Source: DATHZQ01 sp965216945 (GTDB taxonomy: Bacteria > Actinomycetota > Acidimicrobiia > Spongiisociales > UBA5794). Taken from it: a stretch of DNA of 64,000 bases. The DNA is taken from NCBI GenBank assembly GCA_965216945.1, contig CBDCGU010000003.1, positions 2,294,001-2,358,000 of the forward strand. Direction: 5' to 3'. The notes under the pieces are model-generated. The model saw nothing but the letters and a program-made list of their open reading frames with translations, did not search any database and was not told where the DNA came from. Shown piece after piece: positions 50,237-59,800 of the stretch. Positions within the stretch are counted from its first letter, which is position 1. Every line of letters begins with the position of its first letter. The position numbers and the translations under genes were made by a program.

Positions 50237-50740
50237 GTGATCGATCATCCCGCATCGTCGGGCACGCGTTCGTCGCGTGGCGGTGGAGGTAATCAGCCCG
50301 GAGCGCTGTACACCGGATTGATCGTGATCGGTGTCATCGGTCTCGTTCTCTTCCTGCTGCCGCGTCTTCGCGGCGAAGTGAGTCTCGACGTGATGCGGTC
50401 GGGGACGTGCTTCGACCTGGGAGCGGGAGCCGAGGAGATATCGGGTGCCCGGCCTGCGGATTGTGAGGACCTTCACACGTATCAGTTTGCCGGCAATGCG
50501 CCGATGGTGGCCGTTGGGAGCTTTCCAGGGGCGACGGAGATGGAGCGCCTCGCCCTGGAGTTCTGTCTCGAGCCCTTCGAGGAATTCGTCGGCGTCGCGG
50601 CGCAGCGATCGGAGTGGGCACTGTACGTACTCCGCCCGACGGAGGACGCGTGGACCGCGGGCTATCGACGCGCTTCGTGTCTGGTCGGGCTCCCGAGCGG
50701 TGAGCAGTGGGTCGGCTCAGCCGAGAGTTCCGATCGTTGA
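50237..50740 (+). CDS. Septum-formation family protein
   Basis: A 167-residue membrane-anchored protein. A Ser/Gly-rich N-terminus is followed by one transmembrane helix (LYTGLIVIGVIGLVLFLLPR, about 25-44). The extracytoplasmic domain has spaced cysteines in MRSGTCFDLGAGAEEI, GARPADCEDLHTYQFAG, LALEFCLEPFEEF and YRRASCLVGLP. This matches the actinobacterial septum-formation (Septum_form) family, in which paired cysteines likely form disulfides. The GTG at 50237 follows CAGGAGTAACG. No division genes are adjacent. Confidence 0.75.
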   Translation: MIDHPASSGTRSSRGGGGNQPGALYTGLIVIGVIGLVLFLLPRLRGEVSLDVMRSGTCFDLGAGAEEISGARPADCEDLHTYQFAGNAPMVAVGSFPGATEMERLALEFCLEPFEEFVGVAAQRSEWALYVLRPTEDAWTAGYRRASCLVGLPSGEQWVGSAESSDR

Positions 50741-50965
50741 TCCCGGTTCCTGCGAGCGTGTTGCCGTGGACGTCCGCGATCGTGTCGCCACCCGCTCAAT
50801 ACCGATCCCTTGTCACAAGTGGGATCCTGACTCCTCCTCCGTCCAGCCAAAGAAGCCGTCTGGGTTGCTCCGGCCACGCGCAGTTGTGGCACGTCGACAT
50901 GACGAAGACCCGTTGCGCTGAGCACCCTTGAGTATCGCCCGGTCGTCGCCCGGTAGGCTCCGTCG

Positions 50966-51745
50966 ATGCCCGATGCTGGATGGTCGGTCGCAATTCGAGC
51001 CGCCGAGGATTACGAGAAGTTTCTCGTTCCGGCCTTGTTCCGGTCGTGGGCACCGAAGATGCTTGCGGTTGCCGGCATTCAGTCGGGGGATCGCGTTCTC
51101 GATGTAGCTTGCGGAACCGGTGTCGTAGCCCGAGCCGCCGTTGCGTGCGTCGGTGCGCATGGTCGAGTAGTCGGTGTTGATGCGACTGAAGCCATGTTGA
51201 CGGTCGCTGCGCGTATCGAATCCCGTGTGGAGTGGCACCTTGCAGACGCGAGCGACTTGCCGTTTGCCGGTGCGTCGTTCGACGTCGTGATCTGCCAGTC
51301 GGGGCTGATGTTCTTCCCCGATCAGGTTGGCGCGGTCCGTGAGATGTGGCGAATGCTCAAACCGGGCGGCCGGCTCGCAGTGCAGGTGTGGGCGAGTTGC
51401 GAAGCTCAGGACGCCTTTGCTGAGATCGTCGCGCAGCACGCTGGCCACGCCGCCGCTGACCGGTACCGGACACCATGGAATCTCAGCGACCCTGAGGCGC
51501 TCCTCGCTCTGTTCCGGGCAGCTGGATTGCATGAAGCCGTACTCCGCACCGAGCCCGGAACTGCCGTGTATCCGTCAGTCGATTCCTTCGTAGCGGGGGC
51601 GACAGGAATCCTGATCGACGCTGACCTGGACACCGAACGATTGGTGTCGGAGACCGCGCGGGCCTTCGCCCGCTATATCGCGCCCGGCGGAACAGTGTCA
51701 TTCAGCGAACCGGGTCACGTCGTCACCGCAACGAAGAGCCGGTAG
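50966..51745 (+). CDS. Class I SAM-dependent methyltransferase (UbiE-like)
   Basis: A 259-residue Rossmann-fold methyltransferase. Motif I is DRVLDVACGTGVVARAAVAC, followed by GVDATEAMLTVAA, EWHLADASDLPFAGASFDVV, and motif III-like EMWRMLKPGGRLAVQVWASC. It resembles UbiE/COQ5 and small-molecule methyltransferases; the acceptor is unknown. The ATG at 50966 (MPDAGWSVAIRAAEDYEKFL) gives the usual N-terminal helix. Codon use is somewhat less G/C-rich than its neighbours (more GTA, TTG and CGA), which may reflect recent acquisition. It stands alone between 225-bp and 44-bp gaps. Confidence 0.88.
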   Translation: MPDAGWSVAIRAAEDYEKFLVPALFRSWAPKMLAVAGIQSGDRVLDVACGTGVVARAAVACVGAHGRVVGVDATEAMLTVAARIESRVEWHLADASDLPFAGASFDVVICQSGLMFFPDQVGAVREMWRMLKPGGRLAVQVWASCEAQDAFAEIVAQHAGHAAADRYRTPWNLSDPEALLALFRAAGLHEAVLRTEPGTAVYPSVDSFVAGATGILIDADLDTERLVSETARAFARYIAPGGTVSFSEPGHVVTATKSR

Positions 51746-51789
51746 CGACGCGACACCGCGCCGGCGTGCTTCGATGCGATCTGGGTTGC

Positions 51790-53580
51790 TCAGCCGACGG
51801 GCTCCTGGGTCTCCTCGCCTTCCCAGAGGTCGCGGAACTGGGGCACGGTGGCGAGCAACTCGTCGTAGGTGCCCCGTGCGATCACCGCACCGTCTTCGAG
51901 CAGGATGATCTGGTCGGCGCGTTGCAGAGCCGGTTTGCGGTGTGACACGACGAGAGCCGTCGCTGCGGCGTGCTCACGGAAGAGCCGCTCCCAGAGCGTC
52001 CTCTCTGTTTCGACGTCGAGGGCGCTCGACAGATCGTCGATGACGAGAAGGTCCGGGTTGCGCACGAACATTCGGGCCGTTGCGGTCCGCTGCACCTGGC
52101 CCCCGGACAGACGCATTCCGAGTGGCCCGACCAGCGTGTCCAGACCCCGCGGCATGTCGTCGAGGTCGCGCTCGAACGCAGCCGCTCGCACCGCCTCGAG
52201 CAACTCGACGTCGTCGTCGGTCCTGCCCAGCAGCAGGTTGTCCCGCAGCGACATGGAGAACAGGCGAGGCACCTGCGGCACGTATGCGGTCCGAGGCGGC
52301 ACGAAGAAGTCGTCCGGGTCCTCGACCAGCTGTCCGTTCCAGCGAACCTCGCCGCGGTCGGGCGTGACCAGGCCGAGCAACGCTCGCAGGAGCGTCGTCT
52401 TTCCCGAGCCGACCCGTCCGGTCACGACGACGAAGGTACCTGCCGCGATGTCGAGGTCGATGCCGCCGATCCCGGCATCCGACGACGGGTAGCGGAATGC
52501 GAGATCGCGAACACGGAGGGTCTGGAAGCGTGCATCGTCGCTGATCGCCGGCGGTACCGGCCGGGGATGGTCCCCGGTGAGCTGCAGGTCGCGGGACCGC
52601 GTCAGCTCGTCTTGTGAGTCGACCCCCATGATGCCGAGCATGCGCCCGACCGACACGCTGGCCTGACGGACCCGCGCCACGAAGATGCCGACGAAGAACC
52701 CGGCATCGGTCACGTAGTCGAGGAAGTACACGAACAGGGCGAAGTCACCCAGCCCGAGCCGGCCACTCGCCATCGAGTCCGCTCCGACGATCAAGATCAG
52801 CCCGAGACCGATGTTCAGCAAGTTCCAGAACACCGACTCCAGAGCTGTCGTGAGGACGCGATCCCGCACCATCACGGTGCGCCGGGCATCGTTGAGACGC
52901 CGGAACTCGGTCATGGTGCTCTGCTCGGCACCGGCGACCTTGATCGACTGCACGGAGCCGAATGTCTCACCGAGCATGCCGGTGATCCGACCCGTCGCCT
53001 CGCGTGCCGCCTTGCGGTAGCGGCGGATGCGGCCCCCCAGCCGCTCGGCGACGATCACGATGACCAGCAACGGTGCGAAGACGAGAAGCGTCATCGACGG
53101 ATCGATCGACCACATGACGACGGCCGCAGCGATCGAGAAGAGCACGGTTCCGATCATGTCTACGGTCCACGACACGGCTTCCTCGACGTGTTCGACGTCC
53201 TCGCGGAAGCGGCTGATCATCTCGCCGGGGGACTCATGGATCGCCTGAGCTCCCGGCAGCTCATAGATGTTCTCGAGCATGTTGCGCCGCATCAAGCTGC
53301 TGATGCGGAACGCAAAATGGATGTCGTTCCACATCCCGAGTGCGATGATCATCATCCGGGCCAGGCCGTAGGCGACCAGCATCGTCACCAACGTCATGAC
53401 GTTGAAGCCCGGTTCGGCCTCGAGACGGTTGAAGTACTCGCGGGTGATGAGCGCGGGAATGATGGGTATCAGCCAGATCGTCGCCCACAGGACGACGTTG
53501 GCGGCATATCTCCATGGAGCCGAGCGAACCAGCCCGCGCATCACTCGCAGCGTCGATACCTTCTCGATCTGTTGTGTCAT
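51790..53580 (-). CDS. ABC exporter half, degenerate ATPase site (heterodimer subunit B)
   Basis: A 596-residue exporter half-transporter: six-helix membrane domain (about 1-330) and a C-terminal ATPase. ATPase motifs: Walker A GRVGSGKTT, Q-loop YVPQVPRLFSMSLRDN, signature LSGGQVQRTATARMF, Walker B LLVIDDLSSALD and H-loop VVSHRKPA. The residue after the Walker B Asp is Asp, not the catalytic Glu, so its own composite site is probably inactive for hydrolysis. The ATG is preceded by GAGGAGG and overlaps the stop of the partner gene. The pair forms one heterodimer; the substrate is unknown. Confidence 0.92.
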   Translation of the reverse strand: MTQQIEKVSTLRVMRGLVRSAPWRYAANVVLWATIWLIPIIPALITREYFNRLEAEPGFNVMTLVTMLVAYGLARMMIIALGMWNDIHFAFRISSLMRRNMLENIYELPGAQAIHESPGEMISRFREDVEHVEEAVSWTVDMIGTVLFSIAAAVVMWSIDPSMTLLVFAPLLVIVIVAERLGGRIRRYRKAAREATGRITGMLGETFGSVQSIKVAGAEQSTMTEFRRLNDARRTVMVRDRVLTTALESVFWNLLNIGLGLILIVGADSMASGRLGLGDFALFVYFLDYVTDAGFFVGIFVARVRQASVSVGRMLGIMGVDSQDELTRSRDLQLTGDHPRPVPPAISDDARFQTLRVRDLAFRYPSSDAGIGGIDLDIAAGTFVVVTGRVGSGKTTLLRALLGLVTPDRGEVRWNGQLVEDPDDFFVPPRTAYVPQVPRLFSMSLRDNLLLGRTDDDVELLEAVRAAAFERDLDDMPRGLDTLVGPLGMRLSGGQVQRTATARMFVRNPDLLVIDDLSSALDVETERTLWERLFREHAAATALVVSHRKPALQRADQIILLEDGAVIARGTYDELLATVPQFRDLWEGEETQEPVG

Positions 53581-55334
53581 GCCAGCACCTCCTCGATGCC
53601 GGTGGCCAGCAGGTGGGACAGGCGGGACTCGGGGTCGCCGGCCAGCCGTTCCCGCTCGCCGAACTCGACGATGCGACCGCCTTCCATGATCAGGATGTCG
53701 TCGGCGCGGTTCACCGTTGCCAGACGGTGGGCGATGATGACGCCTGTGCGGTTCTCCAGAAGCCGATCGACGGCGCGCTCGATGAGCACCTCCGTCGCCG
53801 GGTCGAGCCGGGACGACGCCTCGTCCAGGATCACAAGCCCGGGATCGCGCAAGAAGATCCGGGTGAACGCGAGCAGCTGAGCCTGTCCGGCGGACAGGCC
53901 GCCGCCCCCGGACTCGAGCTCCGTGTCGAGACCGTCGGGCAGCGATGCCAGCCAGTCGCGGAGCCCAAGGCGCTCGATGACACCGTGGAGATCGGCATCA
54001 GCGCCGTGACCATTCCCACTGAAGAAGGTCAAGTTGTCGCGCACCGGGGCGCGGAAGAGCTGGACGTCCTGCGTCACCATGCCGACGCGGCGGCGCAACT
54101 CCTCGGGGTCCACGGCGTGGGCATCGACGCCGCCGAGCAGCACCCTGCCGCGTTGCGGGTCGTACAGCCGCGTGAGCAGCCGGGCGAGGGTGGTCTTGCC
54201 CGAGCCCGACCTTCCCAGCACTCCCAGCACCCGGCCGGGAGCGAGGTCGAACGAAACCCCGTGGAGGATCCGCTCGTCGCCTGCGGCATCGTCGTAGGAG
54301 AACTCGACGTTGTCGAACGTCACCCGGAGCGGGCCGCGTGGGAGATGGTGTTCCCCGTCCGAGGTGAGCGCCGACGTGCGGGCGAACAGGCTCTCCACCC
54401 TGTCGATGCCGGCGCCGGCCTTCTGGAAGTCCTCCATCTGTGACCGGATCTGCTCCATCGGGTGCCGCGACATCTCCGTGTAGTAGAAGATCAAGTAGAC
54501 AGAACCGAGCGTCAGCACCCCGTTGCCCAGGAGGAGAGAGCCGAGCCAGAACACCAGGACCGTGCCGAAGATGTACACGCCGATCCCGGTGCTCCACAAC
54601 ATGGCGAAACCCATCCGGCCGCGTACCTGTTGGGGCAACCATGAGCGCAGGATGTCGGTGAAACGCCAGACCATGTACCGCTCGCCGCCGTTGGAGCGTA
54701 TGTCCTCGGTCCCGCCGAGCTGCTCGCCCACGAACCCCATGAGTTCGGCGCTCGTGCCCCGCACGGCCTTCCACCAGGGCACGGCCACGATCTGCAGCCG
54801 CACCATCACGCCGAGGGCTACCAGCGAGAACGTCGTCAGTCCAAGACCGACCCAGACGTTCTCCCGCCACAGCAGCGCGAGGATGCCGATGAGCAACACA
54901 CCGTTGCCGAGCACCCGGATCATGAACGCCGAGAAGAAGTTCGAGAGGGCGGTGACGTCACCGTCGATCCGTTCGATCAGCTGACCCGGAGTCGTCGACT
55001 TGTGGAATCCCATGTCGAGATGCAACAGGTGGTCGGCGAGCCTGGCCCGCATCTCGTTGGTCGCCGACCACCCGATGTCCTCGGCCAGGTAGGTGCCGTA
55101 CACGGTCAGCACCTGGTGGGCGAGGGCGATCCCCATGAACCACAGCGCCAGTGGGACCAACTCGCCTTGTGCAGCGCCCTCCCCGACTCGGTCGAGGAAC
55201 GTGCGCACGATCTGGGGGTTGAGCAGCTGGAGCGCAATCGAGGTGAGGAGGACGGCGGCGAGCAACACCACCCGCCATTTCATGGGGCGGAGATACTCAA
55301 CGAGCAATCTGAAGTAGGCGCGTACCGGGATCAT
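53577..55334 (-). CDS. ABC exporter half, catalytic ATPase (heterodimer subunit A)
   Basis: A 585-residue exporter half with an N-terminal membrane domain (AYFRLLVEYLRPMKWRVVLL onward) and an intact ATPase: Walker A GRSGSGKTT, Q-loop MVTQDVQLFRAPVRDN, signature LSAGQAQLLAFTRIF, Walker B LVILDEASSRLD with the catalytic Glu, and H-loop IIAHRLATV. It is the first gene of the pair and overlaps the second by ATGA. A short ORF with a strong ribosome site lies 91 bp upstream on the same strand. Drug, lipid or peptide export are all possible. Confidence 0.92.
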   Translation of the reverse strand: MIPVRAYFRLLVEYLRPMKWRVVLLAAVLLTSIALQLLNPQIVRTFLDRVGEGAAQGELVPLALWFMGIALAHQVLTVYGTYLAEDIGWSATNEMRARLADHLLHLDMGFHKSTTPGQLIERIDGDVTALSNFFSAFMIRVLGNGVLLIGILALLWRENVWVGLGLTTFSLVALGVMVRLQIVAVPWWKAVRGTSAELMGFVGEQLGGTEDIRSNGGERYMVWRFTDILRSWLPQQVRGRMGFAMLWSTGIGVYIFGTVLVFWLGSLLLGNGVLTLGSVYLIFYYTEMSRHPMEQIRSQMEDFQKAGAGIDRVESLFARTSALTSDGEHHLPRGPLRVTFDNVEFSYDDAAGDERILHGVSFDLAPGRVLGVLGRSGSGKTTLARLLTRLYDPQRGRVLLGGVDAHAVDPEELRRRVGMVTQDVQLFRAPVRDNLTFFSGNGHGADADLHGVIERLGLRDWLASLPDGLDTELESGGGGLSAGQAQLLAFTRIFLRDPGLVILDEASSRLDPATEVLIERAVDRLLENRTGVIIAHRLATVNRADDILIMEGGRIVEFGERERLAGDPESRLSHLLATGIEEVLA

Positions 55335-55425
55335 GGGTCACTCTCGTGGGAGGAGGCAGACAGCCTCGAAGACGGGCGGGTCGAATGAGCGGCTCAGCCG
55401 CCGACCGATGGGAGCGTCTGGTGAG

Positions 55426-55488
55426 CTACCGAACCATCGGGATCGAGGGCGGGGCGTCGACGCAAACCGTTGAGTGGCTGTTCTGCAT
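55426..55488 (-). CDS. Possible 20-residue leader peptide upstream of the ABC exporter genes
   Basis: A short ORF (MQNSHSTVCVDAPPSIPMVR) with a strong ribosome site, GAGAGGAGGGGTCAG-ATG. It ends 91 bp before the exporter start. Short leader ORFs before transporter genes are known in actinobacteria, but this peptide matches none I recall. A 35-codon ORF also exists on the opposite strand across the same bases (from about 55385), so chance is possible. Confidence 0.3.
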   Translation of the reverse strand: MQNSHSTVCVDAPPSIPMVR

Positions 55489-55626
55489 CTGACCCCTCCT
55501 CTCTTCGACTCGACCGGAGATCCGGTCCGGCGAACAATCGGCTGCCGCGCCAGAGCGACGCATCGAGCAGCCGTCCGCCACTATGTCACCACGCCCGTCA
55601 TCCGTCAAGGCCCGGCGCCGTTCTCG

Positions 55627-56673
55627 TCAAGCGGGGTCGGACCCGATGTACCACTCGGCCCAGGCTCCGTGGGGGTGGGCGCACGCCAGCGTGAGATCGA
55701 TGCCTTGCGGCCACATGCGGAGGGACAGCGTGAAGTACTTCGGGCCCGGCTCGAATGCGAGCCGGGCCAGTGGTGCCGCCGACGTAGCCCGGTCCGCTGC
55801 CGTTTGGATCGTCGCGTCGACGGCTCTGCGCTGTTCGGCGCTCAGATATTGGCGCACCGCCGAGTGCATCACGACCGTCACGACGCCCGATCGGCTGTCG
55901 GCGAGTTGCAGGCCGAGCCAGCTGGCTGCATCCGCCGCGTCCAAAGGGACAGGATCTCTTCGGAAGACGTCGATCGCACGTTGGGTGCGTACGAAACGCT
56001 CGACCTGGTCTGGCCAGACAAACGATGCGAGACGCTGCGCCTGTGCGGCGTCGGTGACGTCGATCGGCGCAGCATCACAGCCGCGACGCTCGAGGATGTG
56101 CAGCAAGCGGTCCGTGCCGGGCGTGGAGCCTCGCCACCGCGTGCGCACGACCACGGGGCTTGTCGGTTCGCCCCACTTGGCGACGCCGAACTCATATGCG
56201 TAGCCATCGAGCCGCAGGTTGAGCCCGGCGCTGGTGCCGAACTCGAGGAGTCGAATCGGCATCTCGTGCATGCGGGCAAGCTCGAGCAAGCCGCCGACCA
56301 GGACGCCGGAGCGTCCGACCTCGTTGGTCTGGGGCGGATGGAGCATGCCGATCCGCAACGCCTCGACGTTGGCTTCCACCGTCGCCAGGAATGCCTCGCC
56401 GCAATCGGGCCAGCTTGGTGCACCGCCCACCGACGGGTAGTGGTTCGCCAGCTCGGGCGCTGCCCCGTCGAGCACCAATCGGTGTACTCCGCCCAACAGT
56501 CGGAGCGGCACTGCGTCGTCCATCGGGTTGCGACCCCAGTGGCTCACCACGCGATGGACGGGACCTTCCCGTTCCAGGTCCTCGAGCGCGATGACGAGAA
56601 GTCGGGCGTACAGGCGGGAGCCCATCTTGTCGCATGCCGCCGCCTGCAGCCGGAAGGCATGAGCAACCTCCAT
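55627..56673 (-). CDS. DUF2332 domain-containing protein
   Basis: A 348-residue protein of the actinobacterial DUF2332 family, whose role is unknown. Recognisable parts are SRLYARLLVIALEDLEREGP, VHRLVLDGAAPELANHYPSV, PPQTNEVGRSGVLVGGLLEL and the Rossmann-like RLLEFGTSAGLNLRLDGYAY. The C-terminal half includes SGVVTVVMHSAVRQYLSAEQ and EPGPKYFTLSLRMWP. The middle motif resembles a SAM-binding loop, so a methyltransferase-like fold is possible. The ATG at 56673 fits; the frame is open to 56832 without conserved sequence. It is divergent from the glutamate dehydrogenase gene. Confidence 0.85.
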   Translation of the reverse strand: MEVAHAFRLQAAACDKMGSRLYARLLVIALEDLEREGPVHRVVSHWGRNPMDDAVPLRLLGGVHRLVLDGAAPELANHYPSVGGAPSWPDCGEAFLATVEANVEALRIGMLHPPQTNEVGRSGVLVGGLLELARMHEMPIRLLEFGTSAGLNLRLDGYAYEFGVAKWGEPTSPVVVRTRWRGSTPGTDRLLHILERRGCDAAPIDVTDAAQAQRLASFVWPDQVERFVRTQRAIDVFRRDPVPLDAADAASWLGLQLADSRSGVVTVVMHSAVRQYLSAEQRRAVDATIQTAADRATSAAPLARLAFEPGPKYFTLSLRMWPQGIDLTLACAHPHGAWAEWYIGSDPA

Positions 56674-56767
56674 GTCCGGAGTGTGCCACGCCGGGGCCGG
56701 CCGAACCGACGCATTCGGCCAAGTTCGGGCAGCTTTCTCGATCAGGTCGCCACAACCCTTCGTCGTG

Positions 56768-56779
56768 CCTCCTAGGAGG
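56768..56779. promoter_or_regulatory. Palindromic double ribosome-binding sequence with a three-codon ORF before gdhB
   Basis: CCTCCTAGGAGG is a perfect 12-bp palindrome, so both strands carry AGGAGG. On the plus strand it is followed after 7 bases by ATG-CGG-CGG-TAG (56787-56798), a complete Met-Arg-Arg ORF, and 9 bases later by the GTG of the glutamate dehydrogenase gene. A ribosome ending on the mini-ORF could re-initiate at that GTG. This is inference from spacing. Confidence 0.35.
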
Positions 56780-56807
56780 ATCGGCAATGCGGCGGTAGCG
56801 TGGCACC

Positions 56808-59800
56808 GTGGGACTGTCGGCCGGCCACGCAAAGTTGCTCGACGAGCTGAGCGCTCATCTTGCGCTGCACGCCGACCCGGCCGACGTCGAGATGCTCGAC
56901 GAGTTCGCCCGACTGCTGCTCCGGCGCTCCGACCTCGGAGACCCTGACGACGTCGACCTGTGGATGCTCGCCGACCACGTGGTTTCGCTGCTGGCCTTCG
57001 TCGATGCGCGACAGAAGCAACGATTCGCCGTCAGGGTGCGCTCTGCTCCCAACAGCCGCACCGGGCAGGCGGAGTGGGTCCTCGAGGTCAACGCCGACGA
57101 TGCGCCTTTCCTCGTCGAGTCTGTGATCGGCGAGATCAAGGCCCACGAGCTCACGCCGAAGCGTGTCCTCCACCCCGTGATCGGCACCGAGCGCGACGGC
57201 GACGGTCGGCTCGTTGCCGTCACGAGCGCCCGCAGTGCCTCGGGCCGCGAGTCGGTGCAGCACTATGAGCTCGATCGTGACCTGAGCGACGGCGAGGCAG
57301 CTCGGCTGGTGGCCGGAGTCGAGCGAGTTCTCATCGACCTGCAGCGGGCCGTAGGGGACTTCGCTGCGATGACCGAGCGGGTCGACCGCATGGTGGACCT
57401 CGCCAAGCAAGGCGCCTACTTCTACAGCCAGGAGGAGGTCGACGAGGCTGTCGCGTTCCTGCGGTGGCTGTGCGACGACAACTTCGTGTTCCTCGGCTTC
57501 CGCGAATACCGGCTCTTCGAGACCCCGCAGGGGCGCGCCGTCGAGGTCGTGCCGGGCTCCGGGCTCGGCGTCCTCACCGACGAATCGACCTCTGCGTTCG
57601 CCGAGCCGGCCCTCATCGACGATCTGCCGGAGCGGAGACGGAAACGCTACGCCGGCGGGCACCTTCTCGTCATCACCAAGACGAACCGCACTTCCACCGT
57701 CCACCGGCGCGCTCGCATGGACTACGTCGGCGTACGGCTCATCGGCCCGGATGGCGAGCCTTCCGGCGAGGCTCGAATGATCGGGCTGTTCACCGCCAAG
57801 GCGTACATGACGGCGTCCTCGACGATTCCGGTGCTGCGGCGCAAGCTCGAGTGGATCGTCGAGTCCGAAGATCTCATCGAGGGCTCCCACGACCACCGCT
57901 CGGTGGTGCAGATCTTCGACAGCTTCCCGAAGGAGGAGTTGTTCTCCGTTCCCAAGGAGGAGATCGCCCGCAGCCTGACCGGGCTGCTGGCGCTCGAGGA
58001 GCGGCGGCACGTGCAGCTGTTCGTGCGCAGCGACCTGCTGCAGCGCAACGTGTCGGTGATGGTCGCACTGCCGCGGGACCGCTTCAACGCGGCCCTGCGG
58101 CGCAAGCTGCAGGCGTTGATCCTCGAGCGGTTCAACGGCACGGCCATCGACTACCGCCTTGCGCTCGGCGAGTCGGACATGGCTCGCATCCACTTCACGG
58201 TGTGGGTGCGCGAATCGGTGCCGGAGCCCTCGTATGCGGAGCTGGAGGCCGACGTGGTCGCCCTGACGCGCACCTGGGACGATCGTCTCGCCGAGGCGCT
58301 CACGGCGACCGAAGGACCCGACGAGGGCCGGGCGCTCGCCGAGCGCTGGGGCGCCCGCCTACCCGAGTACTACAAGGCGGCGACGGCTTTGGATGTCGCC
58401 GTTGGCGATGTGCGTTGCCTCGACCGCCTCGAGTCCAGTGACGGCGATCTTCTCGTCGGCTTGCAGAACGAGACCGGCGGCCGCGAAGGGCTCACCCGGT
58501 TGAGCTTCTATCACCGCGGCAAGAAGCTCGCCCTGTCGGAGATGATGCCGGTGCTCGAGCATCTGGGCCTGCAGGTCATCGAGGAGGTGCCGACGCGTAT
58601 CCCCTGTGGTGATGACGAGATCCTCATCCATGACTTCGGCGTGTTGGGGGCCGACGGCACCGCGCTCGACCTCGAGGCGTGTGCCGAACGGTTGATCGGG
58701 TTGATCGAGGCGCTGTGGCGCGACGAGGCGGAGTCCGACTCTCTGTCCCGGCTCATCGTCTCGGCCAACCTCGACTACCGCCACGTCGGCGTGCTCCGCG
58801 CCTACCGCACCTACTGGCGCAGGGTGGCGCCTCACTTCACCGTCGACTACGTGAACGACACCCTTGCGGCATACCCGCATGTGGCTCGGTTGCTCGTCGG
58901 GCTGTTCAGAGCTCGGTTCCGGCCCGGGGCGGACGAGCGCGACGAGGTGCGTCTCCGCGAGAAGCTGGAGCAGGCCATCGACGCCGTCGAATCGCTCGAT
59001 GAAGACCGGATCCTGCGTGGGTTCATGCGCTTGATCACGGCGACCGTGCGCACCAACGCATACCGCTTTGGCCGCAGCAGTCTGGCGTTCAAGTTGCGCT
59101 CGGCGGATGTGCCCGACATGCCGCGACCGCAGCCGCTCTATGAGATCTTCGTGTACGCCCCCAATGTCGAGGGCATCCATCTGCGGGGCGGAATGGTGGC
59201 CCGCGGCGGGCTGCGCTGGTCGGACCGTCGAGAGGACTACCGCACCGAAGTGCTGGGTCTGATGAAGGCGCAGATGACCAAGAACGCCGTCATCGTCCCG
59301 ACCGGGGCCAAGGGTGGGTTCGTGCTGCGCCGTCCAGCGGAGGGCGATCCGCGGCCTGCCGTGCTCGAAGCGTACGAGACCTTCATCCGTGGCCTGCTCG
59401 ACCTCACCGACAATCGAGTCGGTGGGGCCATCGAGCGGCCGCGACAAACCCGCGTGCACGATGGCGACGACCCGTACCTCGTCGTTGCCGCCGACAAGGG
59501 CACGGCCACCTTCTCGGACGTGGCCAATCGTATCGCCGCCGAATACGACTTCTGGTTGGGCGACGCTTTCGCCTCCGGCGGATCGGCGGGGTACGACCAC
59601 AAGGCGTTGGGCATCACCGCACGGGGTGCCTGGCAGTCCGTCAAGCACCATTTCCACGAACTCGGCCTCGACGTCAATGCCGAGCCATTCACCGCCGTCG
59701 GGATCGGGGACATGTCCGGGGACGTCTTTGGCAACGGGATGTTGCTCTCCCCCCACCTCGAGCTGGTGGCCGCATTCGATCACCGACACATATTCGTCGA

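Noticed and set aside
55385..55491. A 35-codon plus-strand ORF (MSGSAADRWERLVSYRTIGI ...) antisense to the proposed exporter leader peptide
   Set aside because: Its ribosome site is weak and it overlaps the better-supported minus-strand ORF; it may be chance.
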